Shown here piece by piece: positions 7,896 to 15,406 of a stretch of 64,000 nucleotides of DNA (within the stretch, counting starts at the first letter, position 1; the number at the start of each line of letters is the position of its first letter). Source of the stretch: Pseudonocardia oceani (GTDB lineage: Bacteria > Actinomycetota > Actinomycetes > Mycobacteriales > Pseudonocardiaceae); assembly GCF_019263585.2 (NCBI RefSeq), contig NZ_JADQDF010000001.1, forward strand, positions 4,216,001-4,280,000, given 5' to 3'. A program made the position numbers and the translations under genes. The notes below the pieces were generated by a model. The model made no database searches, was not told the origin of the DNA, and was given only the letters and a program-made list of their open reading frames with translations.

Positions 7896-9330
7896 CACCG
7901 ACCTGCGCGAACGGCACCCTCGCCCAACAGGGTTGGGTGGAGGTGCCGCTCGCTCGACCCCGATCCGCCGGGTGTTCATCGCCAACCGCGGTGAGATCGC
8001 CGTGCGGGTGGTGCGGGCGTGCCGGTCGCTGGGACTGGAGTCGGTCGTCGCCGTCTCCACCGTCGACCGCGGCTCGCTCGCCGCGCGCCTGGCCGACCGC
8101 GCCGTCTGCATCGGCCCCGCCCCGGCGGCGCAGAGCTACCTCGCGATCCCGTCGGTGCTCAGCGCGGCGCTCGGGTCGGGGTGCGACGCCGTCCACCCCG
8201 GCTACGGCTTCCTGTCGGAGAACCCCGACTTCGCGGCGGCCTGCGTCGCCGAGGGGCTGGTGTTCGTCGGGCCGCGCCCCGACGCCGTCGCCCAGGCCGG
8301 GGACAAAGCCCGGGCCCGCGAGCTGGCCCGCGCGGCCGGGATCCCGGTGCTCGACGGCTCGCCGGTCCTAGACTCCGCCGACGCCGCCGTCACCGCGGCG
8401 CGTGAGCTGGGCTACCCGGTGCTGGTCAAGGCCGCGGCGGGCGGCGGCGGACGCGGCATGTCGGTCGTCGAGGACGACGACGGGATGCGCTCCCGGTTCC
8501 CCGCGGCGGCGGCGGAGGCGCAGTCGGCCTTCGGCGACGGGCGGCTCTACGTCGAGCACTTCGTCCGCCGGGCCCGCCACATCGAGGTGCAGGTGCTCGG
8601 CGACCGCCACGGTCACGTCGTCCACCTCGGCGAGCGCGACTGCACGCTGCAGCGCCGCCACCAGAAGGTCGTCGAGGAGTCGCCCGCGCCGAACCTGCCG
8701 GAGCCCGTGCGCGAGGCGATCCGCGCGAGCGGCGTCGCGTTCGCCCGGGCGCTCCGGCTCGACAGCGCGGGCACCGTCGAGTTCATCCTCGATTCCGACA
8801 CCGGGGAGTTCGCCTTCCTGGAGTTCAACGCGCGGATCCAGGTGGAGCACCCGGTGACCGAGATGGTCACCGGCGTCGACCTGGTGGCCGAGCAGCTCCG
8901 GGTCGCGGCGGGGGAGCCGCTGCGGATCACCCAGGACGACGTCGTGCTCACCGGCCACGCGATCGAGGCCCGCATCACCACCGAGGACCCGGCCCGGGGG
9001 TTCGTGCCCCGCCCCGGCACCGTCGACGTCTGGGAGCCGCCCACCGGCGACGGCGTCCGCGTCGACACCCACTGCGAGCCCGGGCACGTCGTCAGCCCGT
9101 ACTACGACTCGCTGCTCGCCAAGATCGTCGCCCACGGGCCGGACCGGGACACCGCCGCCGACCGGCTCGGCGCGGCGCTGCGTCGCCTGCGCGTCGAGGG
9201 CGTGCCCACCACGGCCGCCTTCATCCGCGACGCGCTCGACCACCCCGACTTCCGCGCCGGCGACGTCACCACCGACTGGATCGCCGTCCGCGGCCTGCCC
9301 GACCACCTGGAGAAGCAGGGACTGACATGA
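7888..9330 (+). CDS. Biotin carboxylase subunit
   Basis: 480 residues, slightly longer than the usual 445-450 because of about 26 extra N-terminal residues. From residue 27 it is a standard biotin carboxylase: RRVFIANRGEIAVRVVRAC, HPGYGFLSEN, the glycine-rich ATP loop KAAAGGGGRGM, ERDCTLQRRHQKVVEESPAP and EFNARIQVEHPVTEMVTG. It uses ATP and bicarbonate to carboxylate the biotin on the neighbouring carrier. ATG 7888 overlaps the carrier stop and implies coupling, but a GTG at 7972 would give a family-length protein; the extra segment contains a hairpin repeat (7913-7947). It could also be labelled an acetyl/propionyl-CoA carboxylase alpha chain; the neighbours argue otherwise. Confidence 0.93.
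   Translation: MPDTDLRERHPRPTGLGGGAARSTPIRRVFIANRGEIAVRVVRACRSLGLESVVAVSTVDRGSLAARLADRAVCIGPAPAAQSYLAIPSVLSAALGSGCDAVHPGYGFLSENPDFAAACVAEGLVFVGPRPDAVAQAGDKARARELARAAGIPVLDGSPVLDSADAAVTAARELGYPVLVKAAAGGGGRGMSVVEDDDGMRSRFPAAAAEAQSAFGDGRLYVEHFVRRARHIEVQVLGDRHGHVVHLGERDCTLQRRHQKVVEESPAPNLPEPVREAIRASGVAFARALRLDSAGTVEFILDSDTGEFAFLEFNARIQVEHPVTEMVTGVDLVAEQLRVAAGEPLRITQDDVVLTGHAIEARITTEDPARGFVPRPGTVDVWEPPTGDGVRVDTHCEPGHVVSPYYDSLLAKIVAHGPDRDTAADRLGAALRRLRVEGVPTTAAFIRDALDHPDFRAGDVTTDWIAVRGLPDHLEKQGLT
7913..7947. repeat. Hairpin within the 5' extension of the biotin carboxylase gene
   Basis: Arms 7913-7928 (GGCACCCTCGCCCAAC) and 7932-7947 (GTTGGGTGGAGGTGCC) are complementary at 14 of 16 positions around a 3-base loop. 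The hairpin lies between the ATG at 7888 and the point where family homology begins (about 7969), so it is either a translated insertion or part of a leader if the GTG at 7972 is the true start. Confidence 0.5.
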
Positions 9331-10826
9331 CCTACCTCGACCGCGCCCCCCGCAACGCCGACGGCAGCCGCCGGAAGGTCGGCGTCATCGACCAGACCCT
9401 GCGCGACGGCCCGCAGAGCTGGTGGGGCATGCGGCTGCGCAAGGACATGGGCCTGCCGATGGCCGCCGAGCTCGACCGCACCGGCTTCCACACCATCGAC
9501 CTCGTCGGCAGCTCGATCTTCGAGGTGCTCGTGCGGCACTGCCGCGAGGACCCCTGGGACCAGCTGATCTCGCTGTCCTCGGCGATGCCGCGCACGACCG
9601 TCCGCGCGGGGACCCGCAGCAACGGCATCGTGACGTTCGGGCTGACGGCCGACAGCGTCATGGACCTGTGGGTGCAGCGCCTGTGCGCGCACGGCATCGG
9701 CAGCTTCTGGATCTACGACGGGCTGTTCAACACCGACAAGATCGGCCGGCTCGTGAAGACCGCGCAGGCCGAGGGCGCGGCCGCGATCCCCTGCATCCTC
9801 TACGCCGACAGCCCGTTCCACACCGACGAGTACTACGCCGCACGCACCCGCGAGCTGGTGGCGCTGGGCGCCGACGGCATCGAGCTCGAGGACGCCGCCG
9901 GCCTGCTGACGCCCGAGCGCACCCGCACGCTCGTGGCCGCGATCAAGGCCGCGGCGGGGGAGCTGCCCGTCGAGATCCACTTCCACTCCAACAACGCGCT
10001 CGCCCCGATCAACTACCTGGAGGGCCTGCTGGCGGGCGCCGACGTCGTGCACACCGCGAGCCGCCCGCTGGCCGCCGGGGTGTCGCTGCCGTCGACGGAG
10101 AACACGATCGCCAACCTGCGCTACGCCGGGTTCGACGTCGACCTCGACGAGTCGCGGCTGCCCCCGGTCGAGCAGCACCTGCTGCGCGTCGCGGAGTACG
10201 AGGCGCTGCCGGTCGGCCAGCCCGCCGAGTTCTCGCTGTTCCAGTACCGCCACCAGCTGCCCGGCGGGATGGCTGGCACGTTCAAGGACCAGCTGCGCGC
10301 CCGCGGGATGGAGGAGCGCTTCGAGGAGGTGCTCGACGAGATGTCGCGGGTGCGCGAGGAGCTCGGCTACCCCGTCATGGCGACGCCGTTCTCGCAGCTC
10401 GTGGGGACGCAGGCGGTGCTGAACGTCGTCACCGGCAAGCGCTACTCGGTCGTGCCGGACGAGGTGCTGATCTACGCGCACGGCTTCTACGGCGACCCGG
10501 TCGCCCCGCTCGACCAGAACGTGCTCGACACGATCATGGCGACGCCCAAGGCGGCGAGCTACACCGACTGGCAGCCCCCGCAGCCCAGCCTCACCGAGCT
10601 GCGTGAGCGGTTCGGCGGCGGCATCTCCGACGACGAGCTGATCCTGCGGCTGCTCGTGCCGGAGAGCGAGATCGACACCATGCGCGCCACCCCGGCCCGC
10701 AGCCGCGACTTCGCACCCACGACGAAGGAGATGCAGTTCGTCCGCGAGCTGGTCGAGACGAGCGTCGCGGCGTACCTGCACATCGAGGCGGCGGACTTCT
10801 CGCTGACGCTGGAGGGTGACCACTGA
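9327..10826 (+). CDS. HMGL-type carboxyltransferase (pyruvate carboxylase subunit B-like) with altered active site
   Basis: 499 residues. A TIM-barrel carboxyltransferase opens with VGVIDQTLRDGPQSWWGMRL (metal Asp22, then DxxxRDGxQS). The metal-ligand histidines are in EIHFHSN (His218, His220), and the helical domain typical of pyruvate carboxylase / oxaloacetate decarboxylase follows (QYRHQLPGGMAGTFKDQL). There is no fused biotin domain. The position of the metal-bound carbamylated lysine (IKDMAGLL in the family) reads IELEDAAGLL, so Lys is Glu188; the catalytic threonine region reads AGVSLPS, apparently Ser. It is coupled by ATGA to the biotin carboxylase gene. It should transfer the carboxyl group from biotin to a carbon acid; the changes suggest an acceptor other than pyruvate. 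Confidence 0.9.
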   Translation: MTYLDRAPRNADGSRRKVGVIDQTLRDGPQSWWGMRLRKDMGLPMAAELDRTGFHTIDLVGSSIFEVLVRHCREDPWDQLISLSSAMPRTTVRAGTRSNGIVTFGLTADSVMDLWVQRLCAHGIGSFWIYDGLFNTDKIGRLVKTAQAEGAAAIPCILYADSPFHTDEYYAARTRELVALGADGIELEDAAGLLTPERTRTLVAAIKAAAGELPVEIHFHSNNALAPINYLEGLLAGADVVHTASRPLAAGVSLPSTENTIANLRYAGFDVDLDESRLPPVEQHLLRVAEYEALPVGQPAEFSLFQYRHQLPGGMAGTFKDQLRARGMEERFEEVLDEMSRVREELGYPVMATPFSQLVGTQAVLNVVTGKRYSVVPDEVLIYAHGFYGDPVAPLDQNVLDTIMATPKAASYTDWQPPQPSLTELRERFGGGISDDELILRLLVPESEIDTMRATPARSRDFAPTTKEMQFVRELVETSVAAYLHIEAADFSLTLEGDH

Positions 10827-11248
10827 TGACGTCCGAGCTCGGGGTGGGCCGCCCCACGAAGCGCCGCCCGGGTGCGGCGGTCGGCGGCCTGCCCGTCGCC
10901 GACTCCCGCCCGGTCCTGGACCGCTCCGCCGACGGGGGCGACGCCGTCCTCGGCGTCCGCTGCACCGCCTGCCGCTACCCGGCCGCGCAGACCGGCATCC
11001 CGTGGTGCCCGGCCTGCTACGGGCCCGTCGCGCCGGAGCGGTTCGCGGCGACCGGCACCGCCTGGTCCTCGACGGTCGTCGCGATCCGGGTGGGACAACG
11101 GCGCCCGCCCTTCGGGCTCGCGTACCTCGATCTCGACGACGGCCCGCGGGTGCTGGTGCACCTCGCCGAGCCTGTGGTCGTCCCGATCGGGACCCGGCTG
11201 CGGATCACCGGCACGGACGACGGCGACCTGCTGGCGGAGGCGTCGTGA
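10826..11248 (+). CDS. DUF35 zinc-ribbon/OB-fold protein, thiolase partner
   Basis: 140 residues. An N-terminal rubredoxin-like zinc ribbon has two CxxC pairs (VRCTACRYPA and PWCPACYGP), followed by an OB-fold (TGTAWSSTVVAIRV, FGLAYLDLDDGPRVLVHL, GTRLRITGTDDGDL). Proteins of this family pair with thiolases or HMG-CoA synthases and help bind CoA. The ATG at 10826 shares its A with the carboxyltransferase stop, and its own stop overlaps the GTG of the thiolase gene, so the two partners should be made in step. Confidence 0.88.
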   Translation: MTSELGVGRPTKRRPGAAVGGLPVADSRPVLDRSADGGDAVLGVRCTACRYPAAQTGIPWCPACYGPVAPERFAATGTAWSSTVVAIRVGQRRPPFGLAYLDLDDGPRVLVHLAEPVVVPIGTRLRITGTDDGDLLAEAS

Positions 11249-12384
11249 ACCAGGCGATGGTGTGGGGCGTCGGCACGTCGGACTACGGGCTGTTCCCGGA
11301 GCGCCGGGTCGAGTCGCTGGCCTGGGAGGCCGTGGCCGAGGCCGTCCGCGACGCCGGGATCAGCCCCGGCGAGATCGACGCGATCGTCGTCGGCTCGGTC
11401 TTCGGGCCGCCCGGCGTCGCGACGCGGGTGCAGCGCGGGCTGGGGATCCCCGGCGTGCCTATGTGGACGGTGGAGAACGCCTGCGCGAGCAGCACGAGCG
11501 CCTTCCACGAGGCGGTCGAGGCGGTGCGGTTCGGCCGGTTCGGGTGCGTGCTCGTGCTCGGCGTCGACCAGATGTCCACGCTGTTCTCCGGGGCCATCGT
11601 GCCGGAGGCCACCGACCCCGAGGGCGCGTCCTCGCTGCCGCTGCCGGGTCTCTACGCGCTCGCGGCGCAGCGCTACGTCGGCGAGTTCGGCGTGACGCCC
11701 GAGCAGCTCGCCGCCGTGGCCGTGAAGAACAAGCGCAACGGCCTCGACAACCCGCGCGCGCAGTTGCGCACCAGCGTGCCGACCGCCGAGGAGGTGCTCG
11801 CCTCCCGCATGATCGCCGAACCGCTGACGATGCTCCAGTGCTGCCCGACCAGCGACGGGGCGGGGGCCGCGATCGTCGGCGGCGACCGAGGGAACCGCGA
11901 CGACCTGCTGGTCGAGGCCTCGGCCATGGTGTCCGGCGCCCTGTGGGACCACCGCAGCGACGACGTCTGGGGCTACGCCAGCGTCACCCGGGCGGCGGAG
12001 CAGGCGTTCGGGCAGGCCGGGCGCACCCCGGACCAGATCGACGTCATGGAGGTGCACGACGCCTTCACCATCGGCGAGATCCTCACGCTGGAGGCGCTCG
12101 GCATCGCACCCCGCGGGAAGGGGGCCGAGCTCGCGCCGGCCGGGCACACCACCCGCGACGGCGCGCAACCGGTGAACCCCAGCGGCGGGCTGCTCTCGCG
12201 CGGGCACCCCCTCGGCGCGACCGGCACCGCCCAGATCGCCGAGGTCGTCTGGCAGCTGCGGGGCCGCGCCGGCCCCCGTCAGGTCGCGCGGCACGCCGTC
12301 GGGCTCGTGGAGACCATGGGCGGCGGGGCGGCCGGGATGGACGGCAACGCCTGCGTCGTCACGATCCTGTCGACCCAGCAGTGA
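11245..12384 (+). CDS. Thiolase, SCP-x / lipid-transfer-protein type
   Basis: 379 residues. The nucleophile cysteine is in VENACASSTSAFHEAV (Cys80). The catalytic histidines are in MEVHDAFTIGEI and NPSGGLLSRGHPLGATGTAQ. The degradative-thiolase C-terminal CxG is replaced by GNACVV, as in SCP-x-like thiolases that work with a DUF35 partner. It should cleave a beta-ketoacyl-CoA with CoA (or run in reverse). GTG 11245 overlaps the DUF35 stop. With the upstream carboxylation genes and CoA ligase it gives a route from a methyl ketone to acetyl-CoA plus acyl-CoA; the acyl chain is unknown. Confidence 0.9.
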   Translation: MNQAMVWGVGTSDYGLFPERRVESLAWEAVAEAVRDAGISPGEIDAIVVGSVFGPPGVATRVQRGLGIPGVPMWTVENACASSTSAFHEAVEAVRFGRFGCVLVLGVDQMSTLFSGAIVPEATDPEGASSLPLPGLYALAAQRYVGEFGVTPEQLAAVAVKNKRNGLDNPRAQLRTSVPTAEEVLASRMIAEPLTMLQCCPTSDGAGAAIVGGDRGNRDDLLVEASAMVSGALWDHRSDDVWGYASVTRAAEQAFGQAGRTPDQIDVMEVHDAFTIGEILTLEALGIAPRGKGAELAPAGHTTRDGAQPVNPSGGLLSRGHPLGATGTAQIAEVVWQLRGRAGPRQVARHAVGLVETMGGGAAGMDGNACVVTILSTQQ

Positions 12385-12408
12385 AGTGACCATCGAAGAG
12401 GAGAACCC

Positions 12409-12810
12409 GTGAACGTCCGCGAGTCGATCGTCGTCCCCGCGAGTCCCGACGCCGTCTGGCAGGTCGGCGGGGACGTCGGCAACGTCGCCGACTGGATCCC
12501 CGCCATCGAGAAGACGCACATGGTCGGCGACGTCCGGCACGCCACCTTCGCGGGCGGGGGCGGCGACGCGCAGGAGCGGATCGTCGAGCGCGACGACGCC
12601 GCCCGCGCCTACGTCTACGAGTACCTCTCCGGTCCGCTCGCGCTCGCCCACTACCGCTCGCGCTTCGCCGTGCAGGAGCACCCCGAGGGCTCCGAGGTGG
12701 TGTGGACGGCCGACTTCGCCGCCGAGTCGCCCGACGAGGAGCCCGGGCTCGCCGAGGCGATCTCGGGGATCTACTCCTCGGCGCTCGCGGAGCTCAAGGG
12801 CCGCTTCTGA
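12409..12810 (+). CDS. SRPBCC-family protein at the end of the carboxylation operon
   Basis: 133 residues of the polyketide-cyclase/START-like fold: NVRESIVVPASPDAVWQVGG, DWIPAIEKTHMV, then strands ending SEVVWTADFAAES and a C-terminal helix AISGIYSSALAELKGRF. AAGAGGAG precedes the GTG at 12409 by 5 to 6 bases. It closes the operon and may bind or shuttle a hydrophobic substrate or intermediate; similar small proteins sit in ketone- and steroid-degradation operons. No catalytic residue can be named. Confidence 0.8.
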   Translation: MNVRESIVVPASPDAVWQVGGDVGNVADWIPAIEKTHMVGDVRHATFAGGGGDAQERIVERDDAARAYVYEYLSGPLALAHYRSRFAVQEHPEGSEVVWTADFAAESPDEEPGLAEAISGIYSSALAELKGRF

Positions 12811-12816
12811 GGCGCG

Positions 12817-14649
12817 TCAGCCCCGGTGCGGCAGCAGCGTCGCCGCCGCCGCCGGGATGCCGCGGCGCAGGATCCCGCGCCAGTCCGAGTCGCCGCGGAT
12901 CACCGACATCGCGGTCTTCACGGCCTGGTCGCGGGTGAACTGCGGCGGGATCATCAGCTCCGCGGGGTCGACGACGGCGTCGATGACCATGGGCCGGTCG
13001 GCGGCCAGTGCGGCGTCCCAGGCCGGTCCGACCTGCGACGGGTCGTCGACGCGCACGCCGTTCAGGCCCAGGCTGCGGGCCCACGCGGCGTAGTCGACGT
13101 CGGGCACGCCCTGGCTCGCGTCGAACTTCGGCGTGCCCTCCCCGCTGCGCTGCTCCCAGCTCACGAACGCGAGGTCGCGGTTGTTGAGCACGAGCACCGC
13201 GAACCGCGGGTCGGCCCACTCCTTCCAGTACTTCGCCACGGTGATGAGCTCGTTGACGCCGTTCATCTGCATCGCGCCGTCGCCGATCAGCGCGAACAGC
13301 GGGCGGTCGGGGTGGGCGAACTTCGCGGCGATCCCGTAGGGCATCGCGCCGCCCATCGACAGCAGCGTGCCCGAGAGCGACGCGAGCATCCCGGGTCGCA
13401 CGTGCAGGTGCCGGGCGTACCAGGCCGTGACGGTGCCGCAGTCGACGGCGACCATCGCGTCGTCGGGCAGCCGCGCGTCGAGCTCGGTGAGCGTGAGCTG
13501 CGGGTTCACCGGCTCGGCGGCCTGCTGCGCCACCTCGAGCTGCCCGGTCCGCCACGAGGCCGTGCGCCCGGCGATGTCCTCGCGCCACGCGGTCGGCGCG
13601 ACGTGGTCGGCGAGCAGCGCGTCGAGCGCGCGCAGCGTCGGCCCGGCGTCGCCGGTGAGATTGACCTGCGTCGGGTAGCGCAGCCCCATCTGCGAGCCCT
13701 GGATGTCGATCTGCACGGCCGGGCGGCCCTCCGGCGGGTAGAACTCGCTGTAGGGCGTGTTCGAGCCGACGATGAGCAGCCGGTCGCAGTGCTTCATCAG
13801 GTACGAGCTCGGGGTGGTGCCGAGCAGGCCCAGCGCCCCGGTGACCCACGGCTCGCGCTGGTCGACGGCGGCGAGCCCGAGCAGCCCGGTGGCGACACCC
13901 GCGCCCAACCGCGCGGCGATCGCCGCGACCTCGGCCTCCGCGCCGAGCGCGCCCTGCCCGACGAGCATCGCCACCTTCTCCCCGCCGCGCAGCACGTCGG
14001 CGGCGGCGCGCAGGTCGTCCTCGGCGGGCATCGTGGGGCGGGTGCTCGGCGCGTTGGAGGTGGCGTAGTAGCCGTGGGCGTGCGGCGGATCGAGGACGGC
14101 CTTCTCGTCCTGGACGTCGTTGGGCAGTACGAGCACGGCGACGGTCCGGTCCGACAGCGCGGTGCGGCAGGCGCGGTCGACGAGGTGGCGGACCTGGCTC
14201 GGGTCGTCGAGCTGGGCCAGGAACCCGGCGACGTCCTTGTAGAGCGAGAGGAGGTCGACCTCCTGGTAGTAGCCGCCGCCCTGCGCCGTCAGCCCGGTCT
14301 GCCCGACGAGCGCGACGACGGGCTGGTGGTCGAGCTTGGCGTCGTAGAGGCCGTTGAGCAGGTGCACCGCGCCCGGGCCCGACGTCACGAGCGCCGCGCC
14401 GATCGGCCCGCCGCCGTACTTGACGTGCGCCGACGCGGCGAAGCCCGCGGTCTCCTCGTGGCGGACCTGCACGAAGCGGGTGTCCTCGCGGCGCTGCAGC
14501 GCCGCGGTCATCCCGTTGATGCCGTCGCCGGGGTAGCCGTAGTAGTGCCGGACCCCCCAGGACGCCAGCCGATCGACGATGTGGTCGGCGACGGTGGGAC
14601 GGCGGGGCTCGTCACCCGTGGTGGGCTCCTGCGGCTGGGCGGTCGGCAT
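12817..14649 (-). CDS. ThDP-dependent enzyme, pyruvate oxidase / acetolactate synthase-like
   Basis: 610 residues from ATG 14649. The N-terminal ThDP pyrimidine domain contains the catalytic glutamate in VRHEETAGFAASAHVKYGG and SGPGAVHLLNGLYDAKLDHQ. A central domain follows (AMLVGQGALGAEAEVAAIAA, GSNTPYSEFYPPEGRPAVQI). The C-terminal ThDP pyrophosphate domain has GDGAMQMNGVNELITVAKYW. It should decarboxylate a 2-oxo acid, with quinone or oxygen as acceptor if it is PoxB-like. It converges on the operon ending at 12810, only 6 bases apart, so it is transcribed independently. A GTG 69 bases upstream (14718) would add residues overlapping the next gene and is less likely. Confidence 0.85.
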   Translation of the reverse strand: MPTAQPQEPTTGDEPRRPTVADHIVDRLASWGVRHYYGYPGDGINGMTAALQRREDTRFVQVRHEETAGFAASAHVKYGGGPIGAALVTSGPGAVHLLNGLYDAKLDHQPVVALVGQTGLTAQGGGYYQEVDLLSLYKDVAGFLAQLDDPSQVRHLVDRACRTALSDRTVAVLVLPNDVQDEKAVLDPPHAHGYYATSNAPSTRPTMPAEDDLRAAADVLRGGEKVAMLVGQGALGAEAEVAAIAARLGAGVATGLLGLAAVDQREPWVTGALGLLGTTPSSYLMKHCDRLLIVGSNTPYSEFYPPEGRPAVQIDIQGSQMGLRYPTQVNLTGDAGPTLRALDALLADHVAPTAWREDIAGRTASWRTGQLEVAQQAAEPVNPQLTLTELDARLPDDAMVAVDCGTVTAWYARHLHVRPGMLASLSGTLLSMGGAMPYGIAAKFAHPDRPLFALIGDGAMQMNGVNELITVAKYWKEWADPRFAVLVLNNRDLAFVSWEQRSGEGTPKFDASQGVPDVDYAAWARSLGLNGVRVDDPSQVGPAWDAALAADRPMVIDAVVDPAELMIPPQFTRDQAVKTAMSVIRGDSDWRGILRRGIPAAAATLLPHRG

Positions 14650-14677
14650 GTGATCGGTTTCCCGGACGCCCGGCCGC

Positions 14678-15406
14678 TCAACCTCCGGCGACGGTGCCCC
14701 GGGGGAGTCCCCGGTCACCGGTGCCCCCCAGCGCGGCGAGCAGGTCGGCCAGGCCCCCGGGCGCCCGGCCGACGGTCCGTGCGCTGGTGCGCACCCGCCC
14801 GTCCAGCGCGGTGACGACGCGGAAACCGGCCTCGCGCAGCCGCCCGACCAGCGCGTGGTCCTCGCCGTGGACCACGGCCGGGAAGCCGCCGGCCGCGAGG
14901 TAGGCGTCGGCGCGCACGCCGAGGTTGGCCCCGTAGACGTGGCCGTGCCCGTCCGGGCGCAGGCCCGAGCCGACGATGCGGGCGTACTCGGGCCCGGGGT
15001 CGGGCGCGCCGTCCAGCGCCGGGTCGAGGTCGACGAGCCCGGCGACGGCGTGCGCCCCCGCGGCCGCGTGGCGCAGGTGGTCGTGCACCCAGCCCGGCCC
15101 GACGATCGAGTCGGCGTCCGTGCTGAGCAGCCACGCCGTGGCCGGGTCGGCCCGGTCGGCGAGCCGGGCCAGTGCGTGGCGGAGCCCGCGGTCGCGCAGC
15201 TCGCCGACGGTCAGCGGCACGTCGTTGACCAGCACGTCGACGCCCGGCGGCACGCGCGACGCCGTGGTGTCGGTGCAGCGGTCCAGCACCGCCACCACCG
15301 CCGCGTCGACGCCCGGGGGCAGTGCGGCGAGCACGCTGTCCAGGCACGCGGCGATGCGCTCCTCCTCGTCGCGCGCGGGCACGACCACCCCGACGGCGGT
15401 GATCAC
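14678..15406 (-). CDS. Glycosyltransferase family 2
   Basis: 242 residues. VGVVVPARDEEERIAACLDS opens the Rossmann-like GT-A fold, the DxD-like motif is in LLSTDADSIVGPGWV, and the acceptor-side region is YGANLGVRADAYLAAGGFPA with VVHGEDHALVGRL. No membrane anchor is visible. GTG 15406 overlaps the preceding stop (GTGA), making it the last gene of a six-gene minus-strand operon of sugar-modifying enzymes. Sugar donor and acceptor unknown. Confidence 0.85.
   Translation of the reverse strand: MITAVGVVVPARDEEERIAACLDSVLAALPPGVDAAVVAVLDRCTDTTASRVPPGVDVLVNDVPLTVGELRDRGLRHALARLADRADPATAWLLSTDADSIVGPGWVHDHLRHAAAGAHAVAGLVDLDPALDGAPDPGPEYARIVGSGLRPDGHGHVYGANLGVRADAYLAAGGFPAVVHGEDHALVGRLREAGFRVVTALDGRVRTSARTVGRAPGGLADLLAALGGTGDRGLPRGTVAGG

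Noticed and set aside
7888..12384. Reading the carboxylase genes as an ordinary acetyl/propionyl-CoA carboxylase
   Set aside because: The carboxyltransferase at 9327 is the pyruvate carboxylase/HMGL type, not the crotonase-fold AccD/PccB type, and the neighbours include dikinase-like proteins.
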